This document shows positions 1 to 8,133 of a stretch of 64,000 bases of DNA, in pieces. The DNA comes from Streptomyces changanensis. GTDB lineage: Bacteria; Actinomycetota; Actinomycetes; Streptomycetales; Streptomycetaceae. A program made the translations under genes and the position numbers. Location: contig NZ_CP102332.1 of NCBI RefSeq assembly GCF_024600715.1, positions 4,216,001 to 4,280,000 of the forward strand. Reading direction: 5' to 3'. Under the pieces are notes generated by a model. It saw nothing but the letters and a program-made list of their open reading frames with translations. It ran no database searches and had not been told where the DNA came from. Position 1 is the stretch's first letter; each line of letters opens with the position of its first letter.

Positions 1-50
1 CGGTGTCGCGCGGTGCGGTGCGGTGCGGTGTCGCGCGGTGCGGTGCGGCG
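1..50. repeat. GCGGT-rich short repeat
   Basis: A simple repeat built from GCGGT/GTGTCGCGCGGT units, with one roughly 20-base unit occurring twice. It lies at the window edge. The rest of positions 51-366 is G+C-rich sequence in which I find no gene with convincing codon bias or a ribosome binding site. Confidence 0.5.
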
Positions 51-366
51 CGTGGGGTCGGTGGGGGCGGGCGGTGTTCGGCGGCTGGGCGACGCGTGGG
101 GCGCCCGAGGCCGGTGGGTGGGGCGGGGCCGCGGCGGGTCACCTCCTCGGGGTCGGCGGCCTCGGGTACCGCGGAAGTCACCCCGCTGACGCCGCCAACC
201 CCTGCGGGGGCAACCCGCCACGGCCCCGCCTCCGGCCGTCGGCGACCGCGGCGACCGCCGGGCTGTACGTGCCGAGCCGGGCCCGTTGGTACGGAGTGCG
301 TCCGCGCTTCGCTTCGGGGCAGCGTGCTCACCGGACGGGAGACCGGGCGTCGGCGCCTTCTGCCGG

Positions 367-1523
367 CTAGAAGAGGCCGATGTACCTGTGGTGGGTGAGG
401 TTGTCGAGGATCTCGCGCAGCCACGGGCTGCGGACGGCCGACAGCCGGGCCAGGGTGTGGTGGAACGTTCGGCGGTCGATCCGGAACAGGTGGGGAGGGC
501 GCGGCGGGTGCGAGTCGTCGAAGTCCGGCCGCCAGCCGCTGCCGCCGCCCAGGCGGCGGCCGACCGGCTCGCGGAGGACGTCGTCGGGTACGCGGCCCGA
601 CGCGGGAACTGGTGGATGCGGCGGAGGGAAGGCCATCCACAGCCACACCCCGAACGGCAGCGGCACCGGGTATGCCGATGTGGCCGCGCCGCCGGGGGCC
701 CAGGTCTGTCCCGTCTGCGGATGGACCGGTACGAGCTGGATGTCGACGCCCGCCTCCGGGGTGGGCAGTCCTGGTCCGGTCAGGGCGGCGCGCCGCTTCT
801 GCGGACCTGCGGGCAGGAGTGCGTCGAGGGCGCGTTGGAACACCTCCTCGGCCAGGCCGTCCGGGACGGTCACCGGCTGCCCTCCGGAGGCCACGAGGAG
901 GTGGGCGAGCGCCCGGCCGGCTGCTGCCTCCCACTGCGGGCTCCATGTCCAATGGCGGCTCGACCCGAGCCGAGACGCCCATGTGGCGACCGGCTCGCAT
1001 GGGGGTGTGCTCCGCCCCTCCTCCATCAGCCCCTCCCACGAGAGGGGTTCGGTGTCGACACCGTCGAGAGGGAGGCGCTGTACGGCGTCGGGGGCGAGCC
1101 ACACCGCCTGCCAGAGCGAACAGTCGTCCATCCTGGTCGCCACGAGCAGGCCGCACGCCTCGCAGGCCATGTTGGGGCCGCCGGTCCCGTCCAGGCCGCA
1201 GCAGGCGCCACCCCGCTCCTCGGGGACCAGCAGAACGCCGCGGACGTCTCCGGGTGCGATCACGATCGCGTCGGGCGCGCCGTCGGAGGGGCGTGGACCG
1301 GTGCGTGGACACCGCGGACGGCTGCCTCGTGCGGATGGATGTGCTCCCACTTGCGCCACGGCGGCCCCCAAGGCTCCGGGTCGACGGCGAAGGTCCCGGT
1401 CTCCATGAGCACCGGCAGCTGGGCACCGTTCCCGTAGACCTGATGGGCGTGAACCGGAAGGCAGACCTGGGACAACGGGGCGGTCAACTCGACGCCGCAC
1501 CCCGCACACACGAAAACGAACAC
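367..1523 (-). pseudogene. Conserved Streptomyces hypothetical protein, frameshifted
   Basis: Two reading frames on the minus strand together make one protein of about 385 residues. The N-terminal part starts at GTG 1523, with a GGAGG-type ribosome binding site, and opens with Cys-x2-Cys (VCAGCG). It runs in frame to about position 1290. The remainder, from SDGAPDAIVIAPGD to the stop at 367, is in another frame. The break coincides with a run of four G at 1288-1291, and one extra base there restores a continuous protein. The total length of 1157 bases is one short of a multiple of three, as expected. The second half has a Cys pair (GACCGLDG) and CEACG, suggesting zinc-binding knuckles, but I do not know the function. 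It could be a sequencing error in a homopolymer or a true recent pseudogene. Confidence 0.75.
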
Positions 1524-1630
1524 CGATCCTCCGCCTGGGAAACAGAGGCATCCTCGCAGCTCGGTGGCGGCCCGCCAACGGGCTTTCCGACCGACAGCGG
1601 CGAGCGGTGTGCCCCCCGCGTCTCGGCGGG

Positions 1631-2131
1631 TCAGGGTGTCCGGTCGGGGCTCGTCCTTTGCCGCGCCTGGCCGGCGGCCGACCTGCGGGCATGGTCCCGG
1701 TCCGGTGTGAGGTCCAGTTCGGCCCAGACCGTCTTGCGGGGGGTCGGGCCCTCCGTGACGCCCCACCGGTCCGCCAGCGCTTCGACGATCAGCAGCCCGC
1801 GTCCGCTCTCGCCGTCGGCCGTGGGTGCCTGCGGGGTGGGCAGTCGGTCGCAGCGGGTGTCCGTCGCTTCGATGCGCAGGACGCTGCCGGCGGAGGTGAG
1901 GCGGAGAGTGAGGAGGAAGGCCCGTCCCGGGACCCGGCCGTGGACGGCGGCGTTCGCGGCGAGTTCGGCGACCACCTGGAGGGCGTCGTCGGCCACCGGG
2001 CGGGTGACCGCGCCGCCGCGCAGCCATACGGCGGCCAGGTCCCGCGCGAGCCGCGCACCCGCTCGGGACGGGTGTGGCTGCACGGTGAAGACCCCCTGCT
2101 GGGAGAGGGGTTGGGTGGCGTTGTGGCTCAT
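1631..2131 (-). CDS. ATP-binding protein, anti-sigma/RsbW-like HATPase
   Basis: A 166-residue single-domain GHKL ATPase of the RsbW/SpoIIAB type, which Streptomyces carries in dozens of copies. The N-box helix reads ELAANAAVHG. The G1 region follows (IEATDTRCDRLP) and the G2 Gly-rich segment GESGRGLLIVEALADRWG is intact, so ATP binding is plausible. ATG 2131 is chosen over an upstream in-frame ATG because the domain begins there with normal spacing. It diverges from the HTH-DUF5753 gene at 2287. That pairing with a DUF397 gene recalls the whiJ/abaA-type loci, in which such ATPases are thought to act with an HTH protein and a small DUF397 partner. The target sigma factor, if any, is unknown. 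Confidence 0.85.
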   Translation of the reverse strand: MSHNATQPLSQQGVFTVQPHPSRAGARLARDLAAVWLRGGAVTRPVADDALQVVAELAANAAVHGRVPGRAFLLTLRLTSAGSVLRIEATDTRCDRLPTPQAPTADGESGRGLLIVEALADRWGVTEGPTPRKTVWAELDLTPDRDHARRSAAGQARQRTSPDRTP

Positions 2132-2286
2132 GTCACAGATCCTGGAGGTGGAGGATCTGTGGCGGCCAGTGATCCGCCGCATGCGTACAGTCACTGTCCG
2201 GACCTTGTCGGCTCGTGTCCGGCCTGTGCGGAGGGGCGGGTGGGCAAGGGGTGCACGACTGTGGCGGTACGCGGGAGGTGGCGCGG

Positions 2287-3165
2287 TTGACGGCGGAAGT
2301 GAGCGGGGCGGAGCGACTCAAGGGAGACGCGGACGAGCCGGGCTGGGAGGTGGACCCGGACGACGAGTCCGGTGCCGCGGTCGTCGCGACGGTGGGGCGC
2401 CAGCTCAAGCTGCGCCGGGAGGCCGCCGGCCTGAGGGCGGCGGAGCTCGGAGACCTGATCGGGTACGGCGAGGACCTGGTCTACAAGGTGGAGGCGGGCA
2501 AGCGGATTCCCCGGCCGGAGTACCTGGACAAGGTCGACAGGGTCCTGAAGGCGAGCGGGTTGATCGCCGCGATGAAGAAGGACGTGGAGGAGGTCCGGTA
2601 CCCGAAGAAGGTGCGGGACCTGGCGAAGCTGGAGGCACGCGCCGTCGAGTTGCTGTCGTACGGCAATCACAACCTGCACGGCCTGTTGCAGACCGAGGAG
2701 TACGCGCGGGCGCTGTTGGGCACTCGGCGTCCCACCCTCACCTGCGACGAGCTGGAGCGGGCGCTCGCGGCTCGGATGGCCCGGCAGGGCATCTTCAGTC
2801 GAACACCTCCGCCTGACATGAGCTTTGTCCTGGAAGAGGTGACCCTGCGCCGCCCCATCGGGGGGACAATCGTGCAGCATCGGCAACTCGAACAACTGCT
2901 GGAGCTCGGGCGGTTGCCCAACGTCGACATCCAGGTCATGCCGACCGACCGATGGGACCACCCCGGTACGGGCGGGCGGATCCAGGTGCTCAAGTTCGAC
3001 GATGGCGCGGCGGTGGGGCGTGCCGACGAGGAGTTCGGGGGGCGTCCCGTATCGACCCCGAAGCACGTAAGAGTGCTCGAACTGCGCTATGGAATCATCC
3101 GAGCTCAGGCTCTCACCCCCCGGGAGTCGCTGGCCCTCATCGAGGAAGTGCTGGGAGAGACATGA
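2287..3165 (+). CDS. HTH (XRE) regulator with DUF5753 domain, WhiJ-like
   Basis: A 292-residue DNA-binding protein with an XRE-type helix-turn-helix near residues 40-95 (GRQLKLRREAAGL through VYKVEAGKR). A C-terminal DUF5753 domain follows from about residue 120 to the end (ELLSYGNHNLHGLLQTEEYA is its hallmark opening). WhiJ of S. coelicolor has this architecture and affects development and antibiotic production. TTG 2287 is preferred because GGGAGG lies 8 bases upstream; GTG 2278 or GTG 2302 are alternatives. The stop overlaps the next gene by 4 bases (ATGA), so the DUF397 protein is translationally coupled. Confidence 0.85.
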   Translation: MTAEVSGAERLKGDADEPGWEVDPDDESGAAVVATVGRQLKLRREAAGLRAAELGDLIGYGEDLVYKVEAGKRIPRPEYLDKVDRVLKASGLIAAMKKDVEEVRYPKKVRDLAKLEARAVELLSYGNHNLHGLLQTEEYARALLGTRRPTLTCDELERALAARMARQGIFSRTPPPDMSFVLEEVTLRRPIGGTIVQHRQLEQLLELGRLPNVDIQVMPTDRWDHPGTGGRIQVLKFDDGAAVGRADEEFGGRPVSTPKHVRVLELRYGIIRAQALTPRESLALIEEVLGET

Positions 3166-3368
3166 TGCGCAAGACCGTGCGTGAACGTGACGGACTTGTC
3201 TGGTTCAAGAGCAGCTACAGCGACAGCAGCAACCCGAACGACTGCGTCGAGGTCGCGATGTCCCCCGCCGTCGTCCACGTGCGCGACTCCAAGAACATCG
3301 ACGGTTCGCGCCTCGCGGTCGGGCCGGAGGCGTTCGCCGTCTTCGTCGCGTACGCGTCGCGGAGCTGA
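3162..3368 (+). CDS. DUF397 domain protein
   Basis: A 68-residue protein matching the DUF397 family, with the signature WFKSSYSDSSNPNDCVEVA followed by VHVRDSKN. Small DUF397 proteins are encoded next to HTH-DUF5753 regulators throughout Streptomyces and are thought to modulate the partner's DNA binding. ATG 3162 sits inside the stop of the regulator gene (4-base overlap) with GGGAGAGAC upstream; the adjacent ATG 3165 is the alternative. Together with the divergent ATPase it forms the trio at 1631-3368. Confidence 0.9.
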   Translation: MMRKTVRERDGLVWFKSSYSDSSNPNDCVEVAMSPAVVHVRDSKNIDGSRLAVGPEAFAVFVAYASRS

Positions 3369-3441
3369 TCGTTCCGCCGCTGCGGGGGTGTGGGGACCCG
3401 GTGCGTGGGGTTCTCGGGGGGTGTGAGGCACAATCTGCCGC

Positions 3442-4032
3442 ATGACGAGCCCTGAGCAGCCCGGTACGTCGGGTACACCTTCGCAGACCCCCTACGCGGA
3501 GCGGGTCTACCGGTCGCCGCTGGCCATGGCGGGTGGTGTGCTGCTGCTGGGCATCGGGCTGTGGATGGGCGGCGACGCCCTCGTGCGGGGCGAGGGGATG
3601 ACGCGCTGGGTCGCGCTCGCGGCGCTGCTGGCCGGTGTGCCGCTCGTGGTGGCGTTCACCTTCCGGCCCGCCGTGTACGCGAACGACGACCGGATGCGGG
3701 TCCGCAACCCGTTCCGCACGGTCGACGTGCCCTGGGCTGCCGTCGAGGCGCTGCGGGCGACGTACTCGACCGAGGTCGTGACGCGCGGCGGCGAGAAGTA
3801 CCAGCTGTGGGCCGTGCCCGTCTCGATGCGGCAGCGGAAGCTGGCCGTCCGTACCGGGGGCAAGGTGCTGGTCGGCGCCGAGAGCACCCTCAGCGAGCTG
3901 CGGCAGCTGGCCGAGCAGAACGCCGTGCGGCCGTCGGCGAAGGGGGAGCCGCAGGTCCGCTGGGCGTACGAGGTGATCGCCCCCGCCGCCGTCGGATCCG
4001 TGGCCTTGGTGATGTCGCTCGCGTTGCGCTAG
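3442..4032 (+). CDS. Membrane-anchored bacterial PH domain protein
   Basis: A 196-residue protein with two hydrophobic segments (about residues 28-45 and 55-73). A PH-like beta domain follows (about 75-155, with FRPAVYANDDRMRVRNPFRTVDVPW), then a final membrane segment at the C terminus (about 175-195). This is the layout of actinobacterial low-molecular-weight 'PH domain-containing' membrane proteins. The exact role is unknown. It lies just downstream of the DUF397 gene, with a 70-base gap that suggests its own promoter. Confidence 0.8.
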   Translation: MTSPEQPGTSGTPSQTPYAERVYRSPLAMAGGVLLLGIGLWMGGDALVRGEGMTRWVALAALLAGVPLVVAFTFRPAVYANDDRMRVRNPFRTVDVPWAAVEALRATYSTEVVTRGGEKYQLWAVPVSMRQRKLAVRTGGKVLVGAESTLSELRQLAEQNAVRPSAKGEPQVRWAYEVIAPAAVGSVALVMSLALR

Positions 4033-4100
4033 GGGCGCTGGCGGGGGCCGTCACGGAAAAGCGGTGGCCGGAGCCGGGGGCGGGGCGGCACCATGCCCGG

Positions 4101-4661
4101 ATGAGCGAGCAACCCGAGCGATGGACCCAGGCGACCGTCCACCCCGACATGTGGGCCGACCCGGACGACGACCCCCGTGACAAGGAGGGTGCCGGTCCGG
4201 ACGGTGAGCTCGCGACGCTGGAGGACTTCCTGGCGGGGTACCGCCTGACCCTGCGGATGAAGTGCGAGGGCCTGGACGCGGACCAGCTGGCCCGGCGGTC
4301 GGTGCCGCCGTCGACGATGTCGCTGCTCGGCCTGGTCCGGCACCTCGCCGAGGTGGAGCGGGACTGGCGCAACTGGATCAGCGACGGCGAGCCCTTGCCG
4401 AAGCTCTACGGGCGGCGCGACGCGGACTTCCACGGCGCCGTCGCCGAGCAGGCCGTGGTCGACGCCGCGTACGCCGACCTGGAGCGTGAGCAGGCCGCGA
4501 CCGACGCCGCGCTGGCCGCGTACGCGGACCTGGGCGAGCGCGTCGGCGAGGAGCGGATCGCGGTCCGGGAGCTGCTGGTGCACCGGATCGAGGAGTACGC
4601 CCGGCACTGCGGCCACGCCGACCTGCTGCGCGAGTGCGTCGACGGGAGGGTGGGTCAGTGA
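4101..4661 (+). CDS. DinB-fold (DUF664) protein
   Basis: A 186-residue four-helix DinB-superfamily protein. The helix TMSLLGLVRHLAEVERDW supplies the first metal-binding His, and HRIEEYARHCGHADLLRE supplies the last pair. These are the three positions that bind divalent metal in mycothiol- or bacillithiol-dependent transferases of this fold. In mycothiol producers such as Streptomyces these proteins often act as thiol S-transferases, but the substrate here cannot be told. The start is ATG 4101; an upstream extension overlapping the PH-domain gene is not supported. Confidence 0.85.
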   Translation: MSEQPERWTQATVHPDMWADPDDDPRDKEGAGPDGELATLEDFLAGYRLTLRMKCEGLDADQLARRSVPPSTMSLLGLVRHLAEVERDWRNWISDGEPLPKLYGRRDADFHGAVAEQAVVDAAYADLEREQAATDAALAAYADLGERVGEERIAVRELLVHRIEEYARHCGHADLLRECVDGRVGQ

Positions 4662-4677
4662 CGGGAGTCGCCCACGG

Positions 4678-4717
4678 CGACGGCCCCGTCGCTCCCGGGG
4701 GAGCGGCGGGGCCGTCG
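4678..4717. terminator. Bidirectional intrinsic terminator
   Basis: An inverted repeat with 18-base arms (one G-U wobble) around a short loop lies exactly between the convergent DinB gene (ends 4661) and the phosphosugar mutase gene (ends 4730). It has no U tract, as is usual in Streptomyces. Confidence 0.75.
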
Positions 4718-4729
4718 GGGTGAGGTGCG

Positions 4730-6400
4730 TCAGATGCCGGCTGCCGCGGCGAGGTCCTGCTTGATCGCGGCCAGGACGCCGGACGCCCGGGTGCGGGCCT
4801 CCGGGAGGGCGGCGGCGTCCGCCACGGGGACGACGACCTCCAGGTAGCACTTCAGCTTCGGCTCGGTGCCGCTCGGGCGGACGATGACCCGCGCCCGGTA
4901 CTCGCCCTCCAGGTAGTACCGCAGCCCGTCGGTGGGCGGCAGCGCCTCCGAGCCGTGCGTGAGGTCCTCGGCGCGCGCGACCGTCAGCCCGGCCAGCGAC
5001 GTCGGCGGGGCCTGGCGCAGGCGGCGCATCGCGTCGGCGATCACCGTCAGGTCCTGGACGCGGACCGACAGCTGGTCGGTGGCGTGCAGGCCGTGGGCGA
5101 CGGCCAGGTCGTCCAGCAGGTCGGTGAGGGTCCGGCCGCGCTCCTTCAGCTCCGAGGCCAGCTCCGTGACGGCCAGCGCCGCCGTGATGCCGTCCTTGTC
5201 GCGGACGCCCTCCGGGTCGACGCAGTAGCCGAGGGCCTCCTCGTAGCCGTACCGCAGGCCCTCCACGCGGGCGATCCACTTGAAGCCCGTCAGGGTCTCC
5301 TCGTGGCCCACGCCGGCCGCCGCGGCGATCCGGCCCAGCAGCGACGACGACACGATCGACTCCGCGAACACGCCCTTCGCGCCCTTGTCGACCAGGTGCG
5401 CCGCCAGCAGCGCGCCCACCTCGTCGCCGCGCAGCATCCGCCAGCCGCCCGCCGCCGAGTCGTCGGGTACGGCCACGGCGCAGCGGTCGGCGTCGGGGTC
5501 GTTGGCGATGACGAGGTCGGGTCGGGCCTCGCGGGCCGTCGCGAACGCCAGGTCCATGGCGCCCGGCTCCTCCGGGTTGGGGAAGGCGACCGTCGGGAAC
5601 GCCGGGTCCGGCTCCGCCTGCGCCTCGACGAGCACCGGCGTGGGGAAGCCCGCGCGCGCGAACGCGGCCAGGAGCACGTCCTTGCCCACGCCGTGCATGG
5701 CCGTGTAGACGACCCGCGCCGAGCGGGAGGTGCCCGGGGTGAGGACCTTGTCGGTGCGCTCCAGGTACGCGTCGAGCACCTCGTCGCCGAGGACGTCCCA
5801 GCCTTCCTCCGCGCGCTCGACGTCCGCCAGCGACCGGACGTCGGCGATGCGGGCCGCGATCTCCGCGTCCGCCGGGGGCACGATCTGCGAGCCGTCGCCC
5901 AGGTAGACCTTGTAGCCGTTGTCGCGCGGCGGGTTGTGGCTGGCGGTCACCTCGACGCCGGCGACCGCGCCCAGGTGCCTTATGGCGTACGCGAGGACCG
6001 GCGTCGGCAGCGGGCGCGGCAGGAGCGCGGCGCGCAGCCCCGCGCCGACCATCACGGCGGCCGTGTCCCGGGCGAAGTCGGCCGACTTGTACCGGGCGTC
6101 GTAGCCGATGACCACGAGCCCGCCGGCCTGCCCCTGGTCCTTCAGGTAGGCGGCCAGGCCGGCCGCGGCGCGGATGACCACCGAGCGGTTCATCCGCATC
6201 GGGCCCGCGCCCAGCTCGCCGCGCAGCCCGGCCGTACCGAACTGCAGCGTGCCGGCGAAGCGGCCGGCGAGCTCGTCCAGGTCGCGGTCGGCGAGGAGCC
6301 GCGCGAGTTCGTCGCGGGTCTCGGCGTCCGGGTCCTCGGCCAGCCACGCCTCGGCCTGCGCGATGAGGTCCGGCTGGTCGGGCCGCAGGTTCTGCTGCAC
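4730..6400 (-). CDS. Phospho-sugar mutase (phosphopentomutase/phosphoglucomutase family)
   Basis: A 556-residue alpha-D-phosphohexomutase superfamily enzyme. The active-site loop TASHNPP is at residues 152-158 (Ser is the phosphoserine), the metal loop DPDADR at 301-306, and the phosphate-binding RPSGTEPK near the C terminus. These enzymes move a phosphate between C1 and C6, or C5, of a sugar. It is usually annotated as phosphomannomutase (pmmB). However, it lies 152 bases downstream of purine nucleoside phosphorylase on the same strand, which releases ribose 1-phosphate. A role as phosphopentomutase feeding ribose 5-phosphate into central metabolism is therefore likely. All catalytic loops are intact. 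Confidence 0.9.
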   Translation of the reverse strand: MQQNLRPDQPDLIAQAEAWLAEDPDAETRDELARLLADRDLDELAGRFAGTLQFGTAGLRGELGAGPMRMNRSVVIRAAAGLAAYLKDQGQAGGLVVIGYDARYKSADFARDTAAVMVGAGLRAALLPRPLPTPVLAYAIRHLGAVAGVEVTASHNPPRDNGYKVYLGDGSQIVPPADAEIAARIADVRSLADVERAEEGWDVLGDEVLDAYLERTDKVLTPGTSRSARVVYTAMHGVGKDVLLAAFARAGFPTPVLVEAQAEPDPAFPTVAFPNPEEPGAMDLAFATAREARPDLVIANDPDADRCAVAVPDDSAAGGWRMLRGDEVGALLAAHLVDKGAKGVFAESIVSSSLLGRIAAAAGVGHEETLTGFKWIARVEGLRYGYEEALGYCVDPEGVRDKDGITAALAVTELASELKERGRTLTDLLDDLAVAHGLHATDQLSVRVQDLTVIADAMRRLRQAPPTSLAGLTVARAEDLTHGSEALPPTDGLRYYLEGEYRARVIVRPSGTEPKLKCYLEVVVPVADAAALPEARTRASGVLAAIKQDLAAAAGI

Positions 6401-6552
6401 GGGGTCTGCCTCTCTGCTGAAGTCGTACGCGTCGCGTCGCGTCGTCGGGGGTGTGGATCCGTTACCCGATGCCGGTCGGGCGCAGACCCCCTCCGTTACG
6501 GCCGTGGCCGCCCCTCAGGGGGTGCGCCGGGCCCCGGCCCCCGGGTCCGGGG

Positions 6553-7377
6553 TCAGATGCGCTCCAGGACGCGGGTGAGCAGCTCGCCCATCCGCGCGGC
6601 CGAGTCGCGGCCGGCCTGGAGGACCTCCTCGTGGTTCAGCGGCTCACCCGAAAGGCCCGCGGCCAGGTTGGTGACGAGGGAGATGCCGAGGACCTCGGCG
6701 CCCGCCTCGCGGGCCGCGATGGCCTCCAGGACGGTGGACATGCCGACCAGGTCGCCGCCGAGCACGCGGACCATGTTGATCTCGGCCGGGGTCTCGTAGT
6801 GCGGGCCGGGGAACTGGACGTAGACGCCCTCCTCCAGGGTGGGGTCCACCTCCTTGCACAGGGCGCGCAGGCGCGGCGAGTACAGGTCCGTCAGGTCGAC
6901 GAAGTTGGCGCCGACGATCGGGGAGGCCGCGGTGAGGTTCAGGTGGTCGCTGATCAGGACCGGCTGGCCGGGGCGCATGCCCTCGCGCAGACCGCCGCAG
7001 CCGTTGGTCAGGACGACGGTCTTGCAGCCGGCGGCGACGGCCGTGCGCACGCCGTGGGCGACGGAGGCGACGCCGCGGCCCTCGTAGAAGTGCGTGCGGC
7101 CCAGGAAGACCAGGGCGCGCTTGTCACCGATGCGGTACGAGCGGATCTTGCCGCCGTGGCCCTCGACGGCCGGCGGGGGGAAGCCCGGCAGCTCGGTGAC
7201 GGGGTACTCGGCCTCGGGGGCGCCGAGGGCGTCGGCGGCCGGGGCCCAGCCGGAGCCCATCACGAGGGCGACGTCGTGGGTCTCGGCACCCGTCAGCTCG
7301 CGCAGGCGCGCGGCGGCGGCCTCGGCGGCGGCGTGGGGGTCGTCCTGGCGGTGGTCCGGGGTAACAGTTGCGTTCAC
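6553..7377 (-). CDS. punA: Purine nucleoside phosphorylase
   Basis: A 274-residue trimeric-type (COG0005) purine nucleoside phosphorylase. It splits purine (deoxy)nucleosides with phosphate into base and (deoxy)ribose 1-phosphate in salvage. Diagnostic segments are GSGWAP near residue 43 (phosphate loop), TNGCGG, and [24 protein letters not shown] contains the Met-Ser that contacts the ribose. The GTG start at 7377 precedes MNATVTPD. The phosphosugar mutase follows downstream in the same orientation. A 12-base palindrome 26 bases upstream of the start may be an operator. M. tuberculosis has the same deoD-pmmB pairing. Confidence 0.93.
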   Translation of the reverse strand: MNATVTPDHRQDDPHAAAEAAAARLRELTGAETHDVALVMGSGWAPAADALGAPEAEYPVTELPGFPPPAVEGHGGKIRSYRIGDKRALVFLGRTHFYEGRGVASVAHGVRTAVAAGCKTVVLTNGCGGLREGMRPGQPVLISDHLNLTAASPIVGANFVDLTDLYSPRLRALCKEVDPTLEEGVYVQFPGPHYETPAEINMVRVLGGDLVGMSTVLEAIAAREAGAEVLGISLVTNLAAGLSGEPLNHEEVLQAGRDSAARMGELLTRVLERI

Positions 7378-7402
7378 GCGGACGAGGGTAACCCGTCTGG
7401 GC

Positions 7403-7414
7403 CTACGCGCGTAG
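7403..7414. promoter_or_regulatory. Palindrome CTACGCGCGTAG upstream of PNP gene
   Basis: A perfect 12-base palindrome 26 bases before the GTG start of the purine nucleoside phosphorylase gene. On the coding strand it sits between two copies of GTAGGCCC. The position, at or just after the expected promoter, fits a repressor operator. The binding protein is unknown; the DeoR-type gene at 9743 is one candidate. Confidence 0.5.
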
Positions 7415-7479
7415 ATGACAGGGCCTACGGTGTTCGTTTCGTTGTCTTGTCGCTTCCGACGAACCGGCGGGCCGCCCGG

Positions 7480-7917
7480 TCAGCAGGGGCGTTTGCGCAG
7501 TTCCATGACGTAGTCGTGGGGCGCGCCGGCGGACTCGGCGGCGTCGGCGATCTCCCCGAGGTAGCGGGCGGAGGGCAGCCCGCCCTCGTACCCGTTCAGG
7601 ACGTACACCCACGCGGGCTCCTCGCCGTCGAGGGTGTGCACCCGCAGGCGCATGCGCCGGTAGATGTCGAGCCCGACGCCCTCCCAGCGGTCCATCGAGT
7701 CCTCGTCCATCGGGGCGATGTCGTAGAGGGCGACGAAGACCTGCGAGCGGGGGGCCTCCACGATGGTGGCGAGCGCCCCCTCCCACCCCATCTGCTCGCC
7801 GCCGAAGGTCAGCCGCCAGCCGTTCAGCCAGCCCGTGCCGCGCAGCGGGGAGTGCGGTGCGCGGCGGGTCATCAGCCGCGCGTCGAGGTTGCCGGCGTAC
7901 GCGGCGTAGAGCGACAT
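7480..7917 (-). CDS. Gamma-glutamylcyclotransferase-like protein
   Basis: A 145-residue protein of the AIG2/BtrG gamma-glutamylcyclotransferase fold. It opens with SLYAAYAGNLD, which corresponds to the substrate-binding YGSN-type loop, and continues with the family's GWRLTFGG strand. A conserved acidic residue lies in the IAPMDEDSMDRWEG region. The fold releases 5-oxoproline from gamma-glutamyl amines. Whether this member is a true cyclotransferase is not certain, because the canonical loop is altered (YAGN rather than YGSN). The gene is monocistronic and diverges from lpdA. Confidence 0.75.
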   Translation of the reverse strand: MSLYAAYAGNLDARLMTRRAPHSPLRGTGWLNGWRLTFGGEQMGWEGALATIVEAPRSQVFVALYDIAPMDEDSMDRWEGVGLDIYRRMRLRVHTLDGEEPAWVYVLNGYEGGLPSARYLGEIADAAESAGAPHDYVMELRKRPC

Positions 7918-8133
7918 GGGATCGAGGGTACGGGAGGGGTGGGGGTGGGCGCGGTCCCACGTGCGCCGAAGGTGGCCCCGGGGCCGAGCGCGCCCGCCCG
8001 GTGCGGGAGAATGAAGCCGGATCGAACAGTGCGGGACAATGACGTACGTACTCCCTTCCCATGAGGACGACCCCGACCCCTTGGCCAACCCGACGGCGGG
8101 GTCGCCGTGACGAGAGCGCGAGGCGTAACCCCA

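Noticed and set aside
612..2816. 734-residue plus-strand open frame
   Set aside because: Antisense to the frameshifted gene and the ATPase gene, and out of frame with the HTH gene. Arg-rich with no domain.
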